From contig PMSI01000007.1 in NCBI GenBank assembly GCA_003168375.1, forward strand, positions 1 to 64,000: a DNA stretch of 64,000 nt, given 5' to 3'. The translations under genes and the position numbers were made by a program. Positions 1 to 9,180 of the stretch are shown one piece after another (the first letter of the stretch is position 1; the number at the start of each line of letters is the position of its first letter). The notes under the pieces are model-generated. The model was not told the DNA's origin. It ran no database searches and saw nothing but the letters and a program-made list of their open reading frames with translations. This DNA is from Vulcanimicrobiota bacterium. Lineage in GTDB: Bacteria; Vulcanimicrobiota; Vulcanimicrobiia; Vulcanimicrobiales; Vulcanimicrobiaceae.

Positions 1-4
1 GGCA

Positions 5-22
5 TGATAATTCTCAGTTATC
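5..22. promoter_or_regulatory. Palindromic AT-rich site, Fur-box-like
   Basis: An AT-rich interrupted palindrome (TGATAAT, then GTTATC) sits at the left edge, downstream of livF. The left half equals the 7-mer half-site of the Fur consensus; the right half matches less well. It could serve a minus-strand gene lying outside the window. This rests on similarity to a consensus only. Confidence 0.22.
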
Positions 23-114
23 GCTGCGCATCATTGCGCGCCGGCCGGCACCCCATTCACCCGTCATGTCGTGGGACGTTTGCCGTTTGGGCCCGGTTAC
101 CTTGCCGCGGTGAC

Positions 115-849
115 CTAGACGTGAAGGTACCGCCGCCGGAGGTCCTCGTCGGTGCGGACCTGGGCGGGGGTGCCTTCGAACTTGATCTCGCCCTGGTCGA
201 TGATGTAGCAGCGGTCGGCGACGGCCAGGGCCGAGTAGAGGTTCTGCTCGACCAGCAGCGTCGTGATCCCGGAGGCTTTGATCTCGCGGATCACGTTCTC
301 GACCTCGCGCACGATCAGTGGGGCGAGACCCTCGGTGGGCTCGTCGAGCAGCAGCACCTTCACGTCCTGGACGAGGGCGCGCGCGATGGCGAGCATCTGC
401 TTCTCGCCGCCGCTGATCTCGTCGCCCTTGTGGGTGAGGCGTTCGCGGAGTCGCGGGAACTTCTCGTAGACGTGGTCGAGCGTCCAACCCGGCTTCTGGG
501 CCGTCACCTGGGCCAGCTTCAGGTTCTCCGCCACCGTCAGGTTGGTGAAGATTCGGCGCTCTTCGGGGACCAGCGAGATCCCCTTTCGCGCGATCGCCAT
601 CATCTCGCAACCGACCAGCTCCTCACCATCGAGCGTCACGCTGCCGGTGCGCGGCTTGAGCCAGCCGACGATGCTCTTGAGCGTCGTCGTCTTGCCGACG
701 CCGTTGCGGCCGAGCAGCGCGACGGTCTCGCCGGCGCCGATGTGCAGCGAGACGTCGCGCAGCACGTGGCTGTCGCCGTAGTAAGTGTTGATCCCATCGA
801 CGCGCAGTCGCGTCTGCGCCGCGGTAGGCGTCACGGCCGGTGCGGTCAT
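115..849 (-). CDS. livF: Branched-chain amino acid ABC transporter ATPase, LivF type
   Basis: This is a 244-aa cytoplasmic ATPase, one of the two nucleotide-binding subunits of a HAAT-family importer. Walker A is GRNGVGKT at residues 47-54. The signature SGGEKQMLAIARAL lies near residue 145 and Walker B LLLDEP shortly after. The length is normal for LivF. It is the last gene of livK-livH-livMG-livF and overlaps livMG by 4 nt. The substrate need not be Leu/Ile/Val, since HAAT systems also import urea, amides and aromatic acids. The next operon is an IclR-controlled 2-oxoacid dehydrogenase, so a related acid or amino acid is a reasonable guess. Confidence 0.9.
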   Translation of the reverse strand: MTAPAVTPTAAQTRLRVDGINTYYGDSHVLRDVSLHIGAGETVALLGRNGVGKTTTLKSIVGWLKPRTGSVTLDGEELVGCEMMAIARKGISLVPEERRIFTNLTVAENLKLAQVTAQKPGWTLDHVYEKFPRLRERLTHKGDEISGGEKQMLAIARALVQDVKVLLLDEPTEGLAPLIVREVENVIREIKASGITTLLVEQNLYSALAVADRCYIIDQGEIKFEGTPAQVRTDEDLRRRYLHV

Positions 850-2756
850 CCGTGTGTGAGCTCCGCCTCGGAGTGGCCGCCCAGGTACGCTTCGATGACG
901 CGCGGGTTGTCCCGAATCTCCGCCGGGGTGCCGGTTGCGAGGACCGTCCCTTGGTGCAGGACGGTGATCGAATCGGAGATGCCCATGACCATCTCCATGT
1001 CGTGCTCAATGACCAGCACCGTCATCTCGGTGGACAGCTTGCGGATCAGCGCCTCGGTCTTGCGCGCCTCGTCCTTCGACATCCCGGCGACCGGCTCGTC
1101 GAGGAGCAGAATCTGCGGCTGCGTCGCGAGCGCGATCGCGATGTCGAGCCGCTTCTTGTCGCCGTGCGAGAGGTCGCCGGCGCGCGTATCGGCGACGCCG
1201 GTCAGCTCGAGGCGGCTCATCGCCCGCTCGGCGAGGTTGTCGACGTCGTCCAATCGCATCGAGCGGCGGAAGACCTGCAGCGCGAAGGAGCCCTGCACGC
1301 GTGCCAGCGCGGCAAGCCGGCAGTTTTGCCGCACCGTCTGGTCGGGATAGAGGCTCGCGGTCTGGAACGCCTTTGCGATGCCGAGGTGGACGCGAGCGGT
1401 ACCGCTGGTGCGACTCACGTCGCGCCCCTTGTAATTGACCGTCCCCGAGCTCGGCGCGATCGTGCCGGAGAGAAGGTTGAAGAAGGTCGTCTTCCCGGCG
1501 CCGTTGGGCCCGATGACCGCGCGCAGCTCGCCGGGGTCCACGCGGAAATCGACGTCGCGAACGGCGGCAAAACGGCCGAAGAGCTTGCCGAGCTTGAACG
1601 TCTCGATGATGCTCATCGGTCCGCCCTTGTGGCCCTCGCCGCTGGGCTTGAGCAGCGGGTCCGGCTCCTCTGTCGAAAGCCGCAGCGAGCGGACGAACAG
1701 GCCGCGAGGACTCTTGTCGCGCTGCTGCTTGAGGACCGTCGAAAGTCCGCGCGGCAAGAAGACGATGACGCCCACGAAGATCAGCCCTTCGATCAGCCGC
1801 CAGGCCGGCGTCCGCGCCGACAGCACGTTTTCGAGGAACATGATGACGGCCGTGCCGGCGACCGGACCGAACAGCGTTTGCACGCCGCCGACGATGGTGT
1901 AGATCACGAACGAGCCGCTGCGGTCGATGCTGAGCGAATCGACCGGGACGCTGCCGTCGAACATGCCGCGCAAGGCTCCCGAGAACCCCGTGAGCGCGCC
2001 GGAGATCGCGAACGCCGCGAGGCGGTATGCCGATGCGTTGAAGCCGATCAGCGTGCTGCGCTGCTCGTTCTCGCGGATCGCGCCGAGCACTTCACCGAAC
2101 TGCGAACGCGTGAGCATGCGGGACAGCATCAGGACCAGCAGCAGACAGATCCCCGCGAAGATGTACCACAGCCGCAGCTCGCCGAGGTTTCCGAACGGAC
2201 CGAGGTCGATCGACGGCAGGTGGGTCGTGAGGTCGATGTTCCACGGGCCCATCGGAAGCAGCGCGTTCGGCAGCGCCTGCAAGCCGTCGTCCCCGTTGGT
2301 CCAGTCCTTCGCCTGCTCGACGATGAAGTAGACCATCTGCGCGAACGCCAGGGTCAACAGCGCGAAGTAGATGCCGTAGAGCCGCACGGTGACCGCGCCG
2401 ACCACGATCGCCAGGATCGCGGCCCCAACCGTCGCGCCGATGACGCATAGCCACAGATTCGGGTGCTGCGGCGAGACGCGCAGCAGCAGGATCGCGGCGA
2501 GGTATCCACCCCCGCCGTAGAACATCGCGTGGCCGTACGAGAGCGACCCCGCATAGCCGAGCAGCAGGTTGAAGCCGATCGACGCGATGCTGACGATGGC
2601 GATCTGCGTCGCGAGGGTCGAGTATCCGCCGAGCGGATGCAGCAGAAACGGGAAGACCGCGATGCCGAGCGCGCAGAGCACGGCGAACCGCGCGTCCGCC
2701 GCGAGCAGCCCGGGCCGCGCGGGAGCGACCGGAGCAGTCTCGCTCGAGGTCGTCAC
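846..2756 (-). CDS. Fused LivM permease-LivG ATPase
   Basis: A 636-aa fusion. Residues 1 to about 350 form the hydrophobic LivM permease, with several membrane helices and the family pattern GYAGSLSYGHAMFYGGGGY. After a hydrophilic linker, an ATPase domain begins at Met381, codon at 1616, with Walker A GPNGAGKT, signature LSHGDKKRLDIAIAL and Walker B LLLDEP. LivM and LivG are usually separate; this joined form is known in several phyla. Internal initiation at 1616 could also yield free LivG, although the upstream ribosome-binding site there is weak. It overlaps livF and livH by 4 nt each, consistent with fixed subunit ratios. Confidence 0.9.
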   Translation of the reverse strand: MTTSSETAPVAPARPGLLAADARFAVLCALGIAVFPFLLHPLGGYSTLATQIAIVSIASIGFNLLLGYAGSLSYGHAMFYGGGGYLAAILLLRVSPQHPNLWLCVIGATVGAAILAIVVGAVTVRLYGIYFALLTLAFAQMVYFIVEQAKDWTNGDDGLQALPNALLPMGPWNIDLTTHLPSIDLGPFGNLGELRLWYIFAGICLLLVLMLSRMLTRSQFGEVLGAIRENEQRSTLIGFNASAYRLAAFAISGALTGFSGALRGMFDGSVPVDSLSIDRSGSFVIYTIVGGVQTLFGPVAGTAVIMFLENVLSARTPAWRLIEGLIFVGVIVFLPRGLSTVLKQQRDKSPRGLFVRSLRLSTEEPDPLLKPSGEGHKGGPMSIIETFKLGKLFGRFAAVRDVDFRVDPGELRAVIGPNGAGKTTFFNLLSGTIAPSSGTVNYKGRDVSRTSGTARVHLGIAKAFQTASLYPDQTVRQNCRLAALARVQGSFALQVFRRSMRLDDVDNLAERAMSRLELTGVADTRAGDLSHGDKKRLDIAIALATQPQILLLDEPVAGMSKDEARKTEALIRKLSTEMTVLVIEHDMEMVMGISDSITVLHQGTVLATGTPAEIRDNPRVIEAYLGGHSEAELTHG

Positions 2757-3622
2757 TGGCGGATGACCTCGCTCTCACCGAGCAGCCCCTGCGGACGGAG
2801 CAGCAGCACCAGCGCCATGCACAAGTAGATGACGACATTGGACGCCGGCGCGTACGCGAGGTTGGTGAGGCTCTGCAGCTCGCCGATCAGCAGCCCCCCG
2901 AGGACCGCGCCCCAGAAGCTTCCGAGCCCGCCGACGACCACGACGACGAACGAGGGGACCAGGAACGCGAAGCCGGTCGCCGGATCGATGCTGTAGATCG
3001 GTGTCGCGGCCGCGCCGACGAGCCCCGCGATCGCGGCGCCCAGTGCGAAGACGATCGTCGAGGCCTGGCGGATGTTTCCGCCGAGCAGCTGCACCATGAT
3101 CCGGTCGCGAATCCCGGCCCGCACGATCAAGCCGTAGTTCGTGCGCTCGATGAACAGCCAGACCAGCGCGAGCATGACGATGACACCCGCGGCGAACAGC
3201 AGGCGGTACGCGGGGTAGGTGATCGGGCCGAGGGTGACCGAGCCTTGCAGCGCCTCCGGCATCCTGTACTGCTGCGTGGTCGCGCCGAAGATCAGGCGCA
3301 GCGTCTCTTCGACGACCAGCGCGATCCCGAAGGTGACGAGCAGCTGCGCCGTCGGCTCCTTATCGTAGAAGGAGCGCAGCACGAGGCGGTCCAGCAGGAC
3401 CGCGAAGAGTGCGACGGCGATCGGCGCGGCCACGAATGCCCAGCCTACGCCGATGTGCTGGGCGATCACCAAACCGACGTACGCGCCGATCGCATAGAAC
3501 GCGCCGTGCGCGAAATTCACCAGGCGCAGCGTTCCGAAAATGATCGTCAGGCCGACGGCGATCGCGACGTAGATCAGGCCGAGGACGAGACCACCGAGCA
3601 TTGCTTGGAAGAGCGCTTCCAC
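2753..3622 (-). CDS. livH: Branched-chain amino acid ABC permease, LivH type
   Basis: A 289-aa inner-membrane permease with about eight hydrophobic segments. The N-terminal pattern GLVLGLIYVAIAVGLTIIFG and a following NFAHGAFYAIGAY are typical of LivH. The start is GTG at 3622, with GAGGAG four bases upstream. It forms the membrane channel with the LivM half of the next gene. It is separated from livK by a strong hairpin at 3651-3680, so permease transcript may be lower than binding-protein transcript. Confidence 0.92.
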   Translation of the reverse strand: MEALFQAMLGGLVLGLIYVAIAVGLTIIFGTLRLVNFAHGAFYAIGAYVGLVIAQHIGVGWAFVAAPIAVALFAVLLDRLVLRSFYDKEPTAQLLVTFGIALVVEETLRLIFGATTQQYRMPEALQGSVTLGPITYPAYRLLFAAGVIVMLALVWLFIERTNYGLIVRAGIRDRIMVQLLGGNIRQASTIVFALGAAIAGLVGAAATPIYSIDPATGFAFLVPSFVVVVVGGLGSFWGAVLGGLLIGELQSLTNLAYAPASNVVIYLCMALVLLLRPQGLLGESEVIRQ

Positions 3623-3650
3623 GTGACTCCTCGAACGCGAGATAAGGAAA

Positions 3651-3680
3651 CGGGCCGGCGCGCCAGAGGGCGCCGGCCCG
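3651..3680 (-). terminator. Intra-operon hairpin between livK and livH
   Basis: A perfect 11-bp stem (CGGGCCGGCGC with GCGCCGGCCCG) and an 8-nt loop lie between the livK stop and the livH start. On the minus-strand RNA it is followed by UUUCCUU, an imperfect U tract. This fits a partial terminator or 3' mRNA stabiliser that favours the binding protein over the membrane subunits. Confidence 0.55.
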
Positions 3681-3704
3681 CGTCGGATTCGACGGGAGGT
3701 CGGC

Positions 3705-4952
3705 TTACGCCGTCTCCATCTTGCAGGCGAGGCCTGCGATCGGCGCGACGACCGCCGGTCCGTCGTGCACCTCGAGCACCTTTGCGTACTCGAAACCGCC
3801 CGGGCCGCGCTGGCTCTCGGGAATGCCTTCGACGACCAGGCACGAGTTCACGCCCTGGTGATCCTCTTTCCGGTACCATTCCTGTTCCTTGGTGAACTGG
3901 AACTTGGTGCCTTCGAGGACGGAGATCACCTTCGCGGCGTCGGTCGAGCCGGCTTTTTCGACGGCCATCTTGTAGATGTAGATGTCGGCGTATGCCGTCT
4001 CGGCACCGTTCGAAGGCGGGAAGCCGTACTTTGCGCGGAACGCGTCGACGAACTTCTTCGCGCCGGGATACTTGGTCTGGTGATACGCCCAGTAGAACGG
4101 TGCGGTGGACACGACGTTGTCGAAGTTGTCCTTCGTGCCCTTGGCCATATACTCGTCGACTAGCGGAACGAGGATCTTCGTCGACTTGGTGAGCCCGAAC
4201 TGGGCCGCCTGGTTGAGGCAGAGCACCATGTCGGCACCGAACTCGGTGATCACCAGCACGTCAGGCTTTGCCGCCTGCGCCTGCTGGAGCATCGGCGAGA
4301 AGTCCTTCGTACCGGGGAACGGCGTCAGGACGTTCTTGATCGTCTTCGCGCCCTTGGGCTCGACGACCGCGGTGATGTTGTCGTAGACCGAGTGGCCCCA
4401 CGCATAGTCGGCGGTGATGTGGAACCACTTGCCGGTGCCGTACTTCGTCACCAGCGTCTTCGCCAGCGACTGGGCGCTCATGTACGCGTCGTTGTAACGG
4501 CGGAACGTGTGCTTGTGGCAGTTCTGGTTCGTCGTCTCGTCGCCGTGGGTGAGCGTCGCCATGAAGATGACGCCCTTCTGCTGGCACAGGCCCGAGACCG
4601 CGACCGCGGTGCCCGTCGAGGAACCGCCGGTGATCATGATCGCGCCGTCACGCTCGATCATGCGCTGGGCGTTCTCCGTCGCCACGCCGGCCTTCGTCTG
4701 GTCGTCGCCTTCCGTGGCCTTGATCTTCATGCCCATGATCCCGCCCTTGGCGTTGATCTCGTCGATCGCGAGATGATAGGCGCGAAGCTGGTCGGTGCCC
4801 TGTTCGGCGTACGGACCGGACTGAGGGACGTTGAGACCGATGACGATCTCCTTCGTGGGTGCCGCGATGACGTACGGCCCTCCCCCGAAGGTGAGTGCGG
4901 CCGCGCCGGCAGTGCCGGCTACGAAACGGCCACGCGAAAGAGATTGCTTCAC
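3705..4952 (-). CDS. livK: Periplasmic branched-chain amino acid-type binding protein
   Basis: A 415-aa type I periplasmic binding protein (Peripla_BP_6). The start is GTG at 4952, with AGGGAG eight bases upstream. The N-terminus has SRGRF followed by a hydrophobic stretch. This resembles a Tat signal with one Arg displaced, and the TRAP binding protein at 10574 begins with the same SRGRFVA. The mature start EIVIGLNVPQSGPYAEQG is typical of the family. It is the first gene of the importer operon and is divergent from the IclR regulator gene. Confidence 0.88.
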   Translation of the reverse strand: MKQSLSRGRFVAGTAGAAALTFGGGPYVIAAPTKEIVIGLNVPQSGPYAEQGTDQLRAYHLAIDEINAKGGIMGMKIKATEGDDQTKAGVATENAQRMIERDGAIMITGGSSTGTAVAVSGLCQQKGVIFMATLTHGDETTNQNCHKHTFRRYNDAYMSAQSLAKTLVTKYGTGKWFHITADYAWGHSVYDNITAVVEPKGAKTIKNVLTPFPGTKDFSPMLQQAQAAKPDVLVITEFGADMVLCLNQAAQFGLTKSTKILVPLVDEYMAKGTKDNFDNVVSTAPFYWAYHQTKYPGAKKFVDAFRAKYGFPPSNGAETAYADIYIYKMAVEKAGSTDAAKVISVLEGTKFQFTKEQEWYRKEDHQGVNSCLVVEGIPESQRGPGGFEYAKVLEVHDGPAVVAPIAGLACKMETA

Positions 4953-5057
4953 GAGCAGAACTCCCTAGGAAAGCGGCGTTATTGATTGGTGGACGAGCGA
5001 CTTAGGATATTCTCAGGAAACTTCCCTCCGTCGGCCGCGCGATTCGACGCAATCCTC

Positions 5058-5086
5058 TTGACAGCGGCAGGCCGCCGGGGTATCGT
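5058..5086 (+). promoter_or_regulatory. Sigma70-type promoter of the IclR gene
   Basis: TTGACA at 5058-5063 and TATCGT at 5081-5086 are separated by exactly 17 bp. Transcription should start near 5093, inside the longer reading frame that opens at 4986. This supports translation from the ATG at 5133. Confidence 0.65.
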
Positions 5087-5132
5087 CTCGGCACCGTGTT
5101 CGACCATCTCGAACGGTTTTTCAAATACTGAA

Positions 5133-5912
5133 ATGGCGGAACTGCTCGGAACGGTCCGCCGCGCGTTGCGCGTGCTCGACTACCTCGCTGACGCCGAAGA
5201 GCCCGTCCCCATCAAGCGGCTCGCGGCGGAGCTCGGCCTCAACATCTCGAGCGCGTACCACGTAGTGAACACGCTCGTCGTCGACGGCTACGTCGCGCGC
5301 GACGAGCGGTCCGGCGCGTACGGTGTGGGCGCGAAGGCGGCGCGGCTCGGCGATGCCTACGGGCGGGCTTGGCCGGTCGAGCCCGAGCTGCGTGCGATCG
5401 TCGGGGCACTGGGCGCCCGGACCGGCGAGAACGCCTACCTTGCGATGCTGCACGGCAAGGACGTCGTCATCACCGATATCGTCGAGTCGCGCCAGAGGGT
5501 CCGCGTCCACGCGCTGCACCGCGGCTACTCCGGCGATCTGCATGCCCGCGCGCTCGGCAAGGCGGTCCTCGCCCACCGCGACGCGAGCGCGGTCCGCGAG
5601 CACTTCGCCAAGAACCCGCCGCGGCGGATCACGCCGCGTACCCTGGTGACGATGACGGCGATCGAGTCCGAACTCGACCGCGTCCGCCGCCGCGGGTACG
5701 GTGAGGACCTCGAAGAGTTCTGCGAGGGCGTGTGCTGTGTCGGCGCCGCGTTCTTCGCCCGCGACGGGAGCCCGGCCGGGTCGGTCTCCGTCTCGGTCCC
5801 CTCGTTCCGCTACCGCGCGGTGCGCAGCGCGGTGCGAGATGCCGTCCTCGATGCCGCTCGCGCAGCCACTACCGCGCTCGACGCTGCTCAACGGAGATTC
5901 TCGCGTGGCTAA
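5133..5912 (+). CDS. IclR-family transcriptional regulator
   Basis: A 259-aa regulator with an N-terminal winged helix (about residues 1-65; LLGTVRRALRVLDYLA and NISSAYHVVNTLV) and a C-terminal effector-binding domain that keeps the family pattern ending in CCVGAAFFA. The ATG at 5133 is chosen over the upstream GTG at 4986 because a consensus promoter at 5058-5086 lies between them and homology begins at 5133. Its last 8 nt overlap the E1alpha gene, so regulator and dehydrogenase are co-transcribed. It probably senses an intermediate of the same pathway and may also control the divergent liv operon. Confidence 0.85.
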   Translation: MAELLGTVRRALRVLDYLADAEEPVPIKRLAAELGLNISSAYHVVNTLVVDGYVARDERSGAYGVGAKAARLGDAYGRAWPVEPELRAIVGALGARTGENAYLAMLHGKDVVITDIVESRQRVRVHALHRGYSGDLHARALGKAVLAHRDASAVREHFAKNPPRRITPRTLVTMTAIESELDRVRRRGYGEDLEEFCEGVCCVGAAFFARDGSPAGSVSVSVPSFRYRAVRSAVRDAVLDAARAATTALDAAQRRFSRG

Positions 5913-6993
5913 GACCCTCGCCGCACCGGCCGGCGCGCGGCGCGATCTCGGGATCGCGCTGCTGCGCATGATGATCCGCATCCGCGTGCTCGAGGAAGGG
6001 ATCGAAAAGCACTTCCTGGGCGGCGAGATCCCGGGCTTCGCGCACCTCTCGATCGGCCAGGAAGCCGTCGCGGCGGGGACCTGCGCGAACCTGCGGCGCG
6101 ATGACGCGATCGCCTCGACGCACCGCGGTCACGGCCACACCCTCGCCAAAGGGACCTCGATGCGCGGGATGGTCGCCGAGCTGTTCGCGCGCGCCACCGG
6201 GATCTGCAAGGGCAAGGGCGGGTCGATGCACATCGCCGACTTTTCGGTGGGGATGCTCGGCGCGAACGGCGTCGTCGGGGGCGGTTTCGGGCTGGTCGCC
6301 GGCGCCGCGCTGAGCGCGGTGCAGCGCAAGACCGATCAGGTCGCGGTCTGCTTCTTCGGCGACGGCGCGACCAACCGCGGCCCCTTCCACGAGAATCTCA
6401 ACCTGTGCGCGGTCTGGAACCTGCCCGCGATCTTCGTCCTCGAAAACAACCGCTACGCGTCGACCACGTCGACCGCCGAGACGATGAAGATCGAGAACGT
6501 CGCGATGCGTGCCGCCGGATACGGGATGCCGTCCGCGATCGTCGACGGGTTCGACGGCTTCGCGGTGTACGATGCGGTCGGCGACGCGGTCGAACGCGCG
6601 CGTTCCGGCGGCGGCCCGACGTTCGTCGAGTGCAAGACGTATCGCGCGCGCGGTCACTACATCGGCGATCCCGAGCGCTACCGGCAGAAAACCGAGGTCG
6701 CGGACGTCATGACGGCCTCGGACCCCATCGTGCGGATGCAGGCCCTGCTCGGCGAGGCGCTCTCGCTGGGCGAGTTCGAACGGGTCTGGGCCGAGGCGCG
6801 CGAGGAGTTCGCCGACGCGGTCGCGTTCGCGCGCAGCTCGCCGGCGCCCGAGAAAGACGAGGCCTTCTTCGGCGCGTACACCGGCGACCGCGAGCCCGGC
6901 AATCCGGTGCACGACTTCGAAGCCCGGGAGCGCGACGAGTTCCTCCCCTTCGCCCCCAACGTCGGCACCGGCTCGCAAGGCAGCGGCCACTAA
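5905..6993 (+). CDS. 2-oxoacid dehydrogenase E1 alpha, pyruvate/acetoin type
   Basis: A 362-aa thiamine-diphosphate subunit. The cofactor motif GDGATNRG followed by NLN is near residue 151, and SIGQEAVAAG and HRGHGH are typical of AcoA and PdhA. The start is GTG at 5905, with GGAG eight bases upstream; it overlaps iclR by 8 nt. With the next two genes it forms E1alpha-E1beta-E2. Pyruvate dehydrogenase and acetoin dehydrogenase cannot be told apart from sequence alone, but an IclR partner and an isolated operon suggest a catabolic role. Confidence 0.88.
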   Translation: MAKTLAAPAGARRDLGIALLRMMIRIRVLEEGIEKHFLGGEIPGFAHLSIGQEAVAAGTCANLRRDDAIASTHRGHGHTLAKGTSMRGMVAELFARATGICKGKGGSMHIADFSVGMLGANGVVGGGFGLVAGAALSAVQRKTDQVAVCFFGDGATNRGPFHENLNLCAVWNLPAIFVLENNRYASTTSTAETMKIENVAMRAAGYGMPSAIVDGFDGFAVYDAVGDAVERARSGGGPTFVECKTYRARGHYIGDPERYRQKTEVADVMTASDPIVRMQALLGEALSLGEFERVWAEAREEFADAVAFARSSPAPEKDEAFFGAYTGDREPGNPVHDFEARERDEFLPFAPNVGTGSQGSGH

Positions 6994-6994
6994 T

Positions 6995-7981
6995 ATGCGC
7001 ACCATCAGCTTCACCGAGGCGACACTCGAGGCGATGCAAGAGGAGATGCGCCGCGACGCGACCGTCTTTTTGATGGGCGAGGACATCGCCAAACAAGGCG
7101 GGATCTTCGGCCAGTTCAAAGGGCTGCCGCAAGAGTTCGGCCTCGAGCGGGTGCGCGACACGCCGATCTCCGAGGCGGCGCTGGTCGGCGCTGGCGTCGG
7201 CGCCGCGCTGACCGGCTGCCGTCCCGTCGTCGACATGCACTTCGCCGACTTCATCACCTGCGCGATGGACGAGCTGGTGAACCAAGCCGCGAAGCTGCGC
7301 TACATGTTCGGCGAGCAGTGCGTCGTGCCGATGACGCTGCGCGCGCCCGACGGGATCACCAAGTCGGCCGGCTCGCAGCACTCGCAGGCGCTCGAGGGGT
7401 GGTTCATGCACACGCCGGGCCTCGAGGTCGTCGTCCCGGCCGACGCCGAGGACGCGAAAGGGCTGCTCAAGGCGGCGATCCGCAGCGACAACCCGACCCT
7501 GTACTTCGAGCACAAAATGCTGTTCCCGCGGAAGGGGCCGGTCCCGGACGACGACGACTTCGTCGTGCCGATCGGCAAGGCGAAGACGATGCGCGACGGA
7601 AGCGACGTCGCCATCGTTACGTACGGCATCACGGTGGGCCGCGCGATAGAGGCGGCGGCGCTGCTCGAAGCCGACGGCATCGATGCGATGGTGATCAACC
7701 TGCGCACCGTGTGGCCGCTCGACTACGGCGCGATCGCGGACGCCGTCGCGCGGACCCATCGGGTCGTCGTCGCGCATGAAGCGGTGCGCGTCGGCGGGGT
7801 CGGCGCGGAGATCGCCGCCTTCATCGGCGAGAAGTGCTTCGACGAGCTCGACGCCCCGGTCGTCCGGCTCGGCGCCGCGCACGTCCCCGTCCCGTTCGCG
7901 CCCGTGCTCCAGGAAGCGATGTATCCGAAGGCGCCGATGATCGCCGACGCCGCCCGCCGCCTGGTCCGAAAGACGTTGTAG
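6995..7981 (+). CDS. 2-oxoacid dehydrogenase E1 beta
   Basis: A 328-aa transketolase-like subunit that completes the E1 heterotetramer. GEDIAKQGGIFGQFKGL near the N-terminus, DTPISEAALVGAGVGAAL and the C-terminal HEAVRVGGVGAEIAAF are family hallmarks. It begins one base after the E1alpha stop and shares one base with the E2 start, indicating one operon with coupled translation. Confidence 0.9.
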   Translation: MRTISFTEATLEAMQEEMRRDATVFLMGEDIAKQGGIFGQFKGLPQEFGLERVRDTPISEAALVGAGVGAALTGCRPVVDMHFADFITCAMDELVNQAAKLRYMFGEQCVVPMTLRAPDGITKSAGSQHSQALEGWFMHTPGLEVVVPADAEDAKGLLKAAIRSDNPTLYFEHKMLFPRKGPVPDDDDFVVPIGKAKTMRDGSDVAIVTYGITVGRAIEAAALLEADGIDAMVINLRTVWPLDYGAIADAVARTHRVVVAHEAVRVGGVGAEIAAFIGEKCFDELDAPVVRLGAAHVPVPFAPVLQEAMYPKAPMIADAARRLVRKTL

Positions 7982-9180
7982 TGCCGGTTCAGGTCGTCAT
8001 GCCGAAGTTGGGGCTGACGATGGCCAGCGGGACGATCGCGCGCTGGATGAAGCGGCCCGGCGAAGCAGTGCGCGAGGGCGAGCCGCTGCTCGAAGTGTCG
8101 ACGGACAAGATCAGCTACGAAGTCGAGTCGCCCGCGAGCGGTACCCTTGCGCGCACCGTCGGGAACGACGGCGACGAGTTCGCCTGCGGCGAGGTCATCG
8201 GCTTGATCGCGATCGCCGGCGAGTCCGAAACCGCCGGAGCGGGAACGGCCCCGTCAGCGCCGACAGCAGCAGCCGTATCCGCGTCACCGCCGCCGGCGGC
8301 CTTCGTCGAGGCGCCGCGCAGGACGGTCGCAGCGGGGAACGGGACGCGACTCCTCGCGTCCCCCGCCGCCCGCCGCCTCGCGCGCGAGCGCGGCGTATCG
8401 CTGGCATCTCTTCACGGAAGCGGCCCGCGGGGCCGCATCACGCTCAGCGATATCACGCTCCAGCCACCACCCCTCGACGTCACCCGTCGCGATGCCACCC
8501 ACCCCGATGTCACCCTGAGCCTGTCGAAGGGTGAACTCCCGCCGCGCCTACCGCCGTCGCGACGTGCGATCTACCGCAAGATGACCGAGGTCGGCTTGCT
8601 CCCCGTGCCGCAGGTCGAGACCGTCGCCCGCGTCGATGCCGTTCACGCGCTGATCGCGCGGCGCGGCGATTTCGGGTGGTCCGCGTTCGCGGTGTACGCC
8701 GCCGCGCGGCTGTTGCGCGAGCACGCCGAGATCCGGACCGATGCGTCGACCGGCGCGCCGTTCGAGCGCATCGACATCGGGATCGCCGCCGACACGCCGC
8801 ACGGCCTGGTCGTGCCGGTCGTGCGCGGAGCCGACGCGCTCTCGCTCGCCGAGATTCAGCGCGAGATCGTGCGGCTCGCGGCGCTCGCCCGAGACGGCGC
8901 GCTCGGCGCGCACGACGTCGGCGGCGCGTCGTTCTCGATCTCGAACGTCGGACCGCAAGGCGTCGAACGCGTCGCGCCGCTCCCCGACCCGCCGCAGACC
9001 GCGATTCTCGGAATCGGCGCAGCGACACAGCGTCCCGCGGTCGTCGAGGGCGCGCTGCAGGCGGCATGGATGCTCACCTGCGTCCTCGCCTTCGACCACC
9101 GTTTTATCGACGGCGCCCCGGCCGCGCGATTCCTCGCCGCCTTCGCCCGCGCATGCACCGACCCAGGACTGCTGCTATGA
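7981..9180 (+). CDS. Dihydrolipoamide acyltransferase E2 with repeat-derived linker
   Basis: A 399-aa acyltransferase core subunit. The lipoyl domain spans residues 1-80 with the lipoylated Lys43 in STDKISYE. An E1/E3-binding domain spans about 122-157 (LLASPAARRLARERG). The catalytic domain has the active-site pattern DHRFIDG near residue 373. The start is GTG at 7981, overlapping the E1beta stop by one base. The linker before the catalytic domain contains a palindromic repeat (8511-8533) translated as LSLSKGE, so the repeat has entered a flexible region without breaking the frame. No E3 (lipoamide dehydrogenase) gene is nearby. Confidence 0.87.
   Translation: MPVQVVMPKLGLTMASGTIARWMKRPGEAVREGEPLLEVSTDKISYEVESPASGTLARTVGNDGDEFACGEVIGLIAIAGESETAGAGTAPSAPTAAAVSASPPPAAFVEAPRRTVAAGNGTRLLASPAARRLARERGVSLASLHGSGPRGRITLSDITLQPPPLDVTRRDATHPDVTLSLSKGELPPRLPPSRRAIYRKMTEVGLLPVPQVETVARVDAVHALIARRGDFGWSAFAVYAAARLLREHAEIRTDASTGAPFERIDIGIAADTPHGLVVPVVRGADALSLAEIQREIVRLAALARDGALGAHDVGGASFSISNVGPQGVERVAPLPDPPQTAILGIGAATQRPAVVEGALQAAWMLTCVLAFDHRFIDGAPAARFLAAFARACTDPGLLL
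8511..8533. repeat. Palindromic repeat copy inside the E2 gene
   Basis: A copy of the dispersed repeat whose core is CCTGAGCCTGTCGAAGG, with outer arms CACCCT and AGGGTG. It is read in frame as LSLSKGE in the E2 linker. Related copies occur at 9748, 15923, 20794, 23750, 26381, 49566 and 51246. Confidence 0.8.

Noticed and set aside
840-2450. Plus-strand open frame of 536 codons opposite livMG
   Set aside because: Composition is Arg/Asp/Gln-rich with no recognisable fold; livMG on the other strand has complete ABC and permease motifs.
4986-5132. Longer N-terminus for the IclR protein
   Set aside because: A consensus promoter lies inside it and the winged-helix homology begins at 5133.
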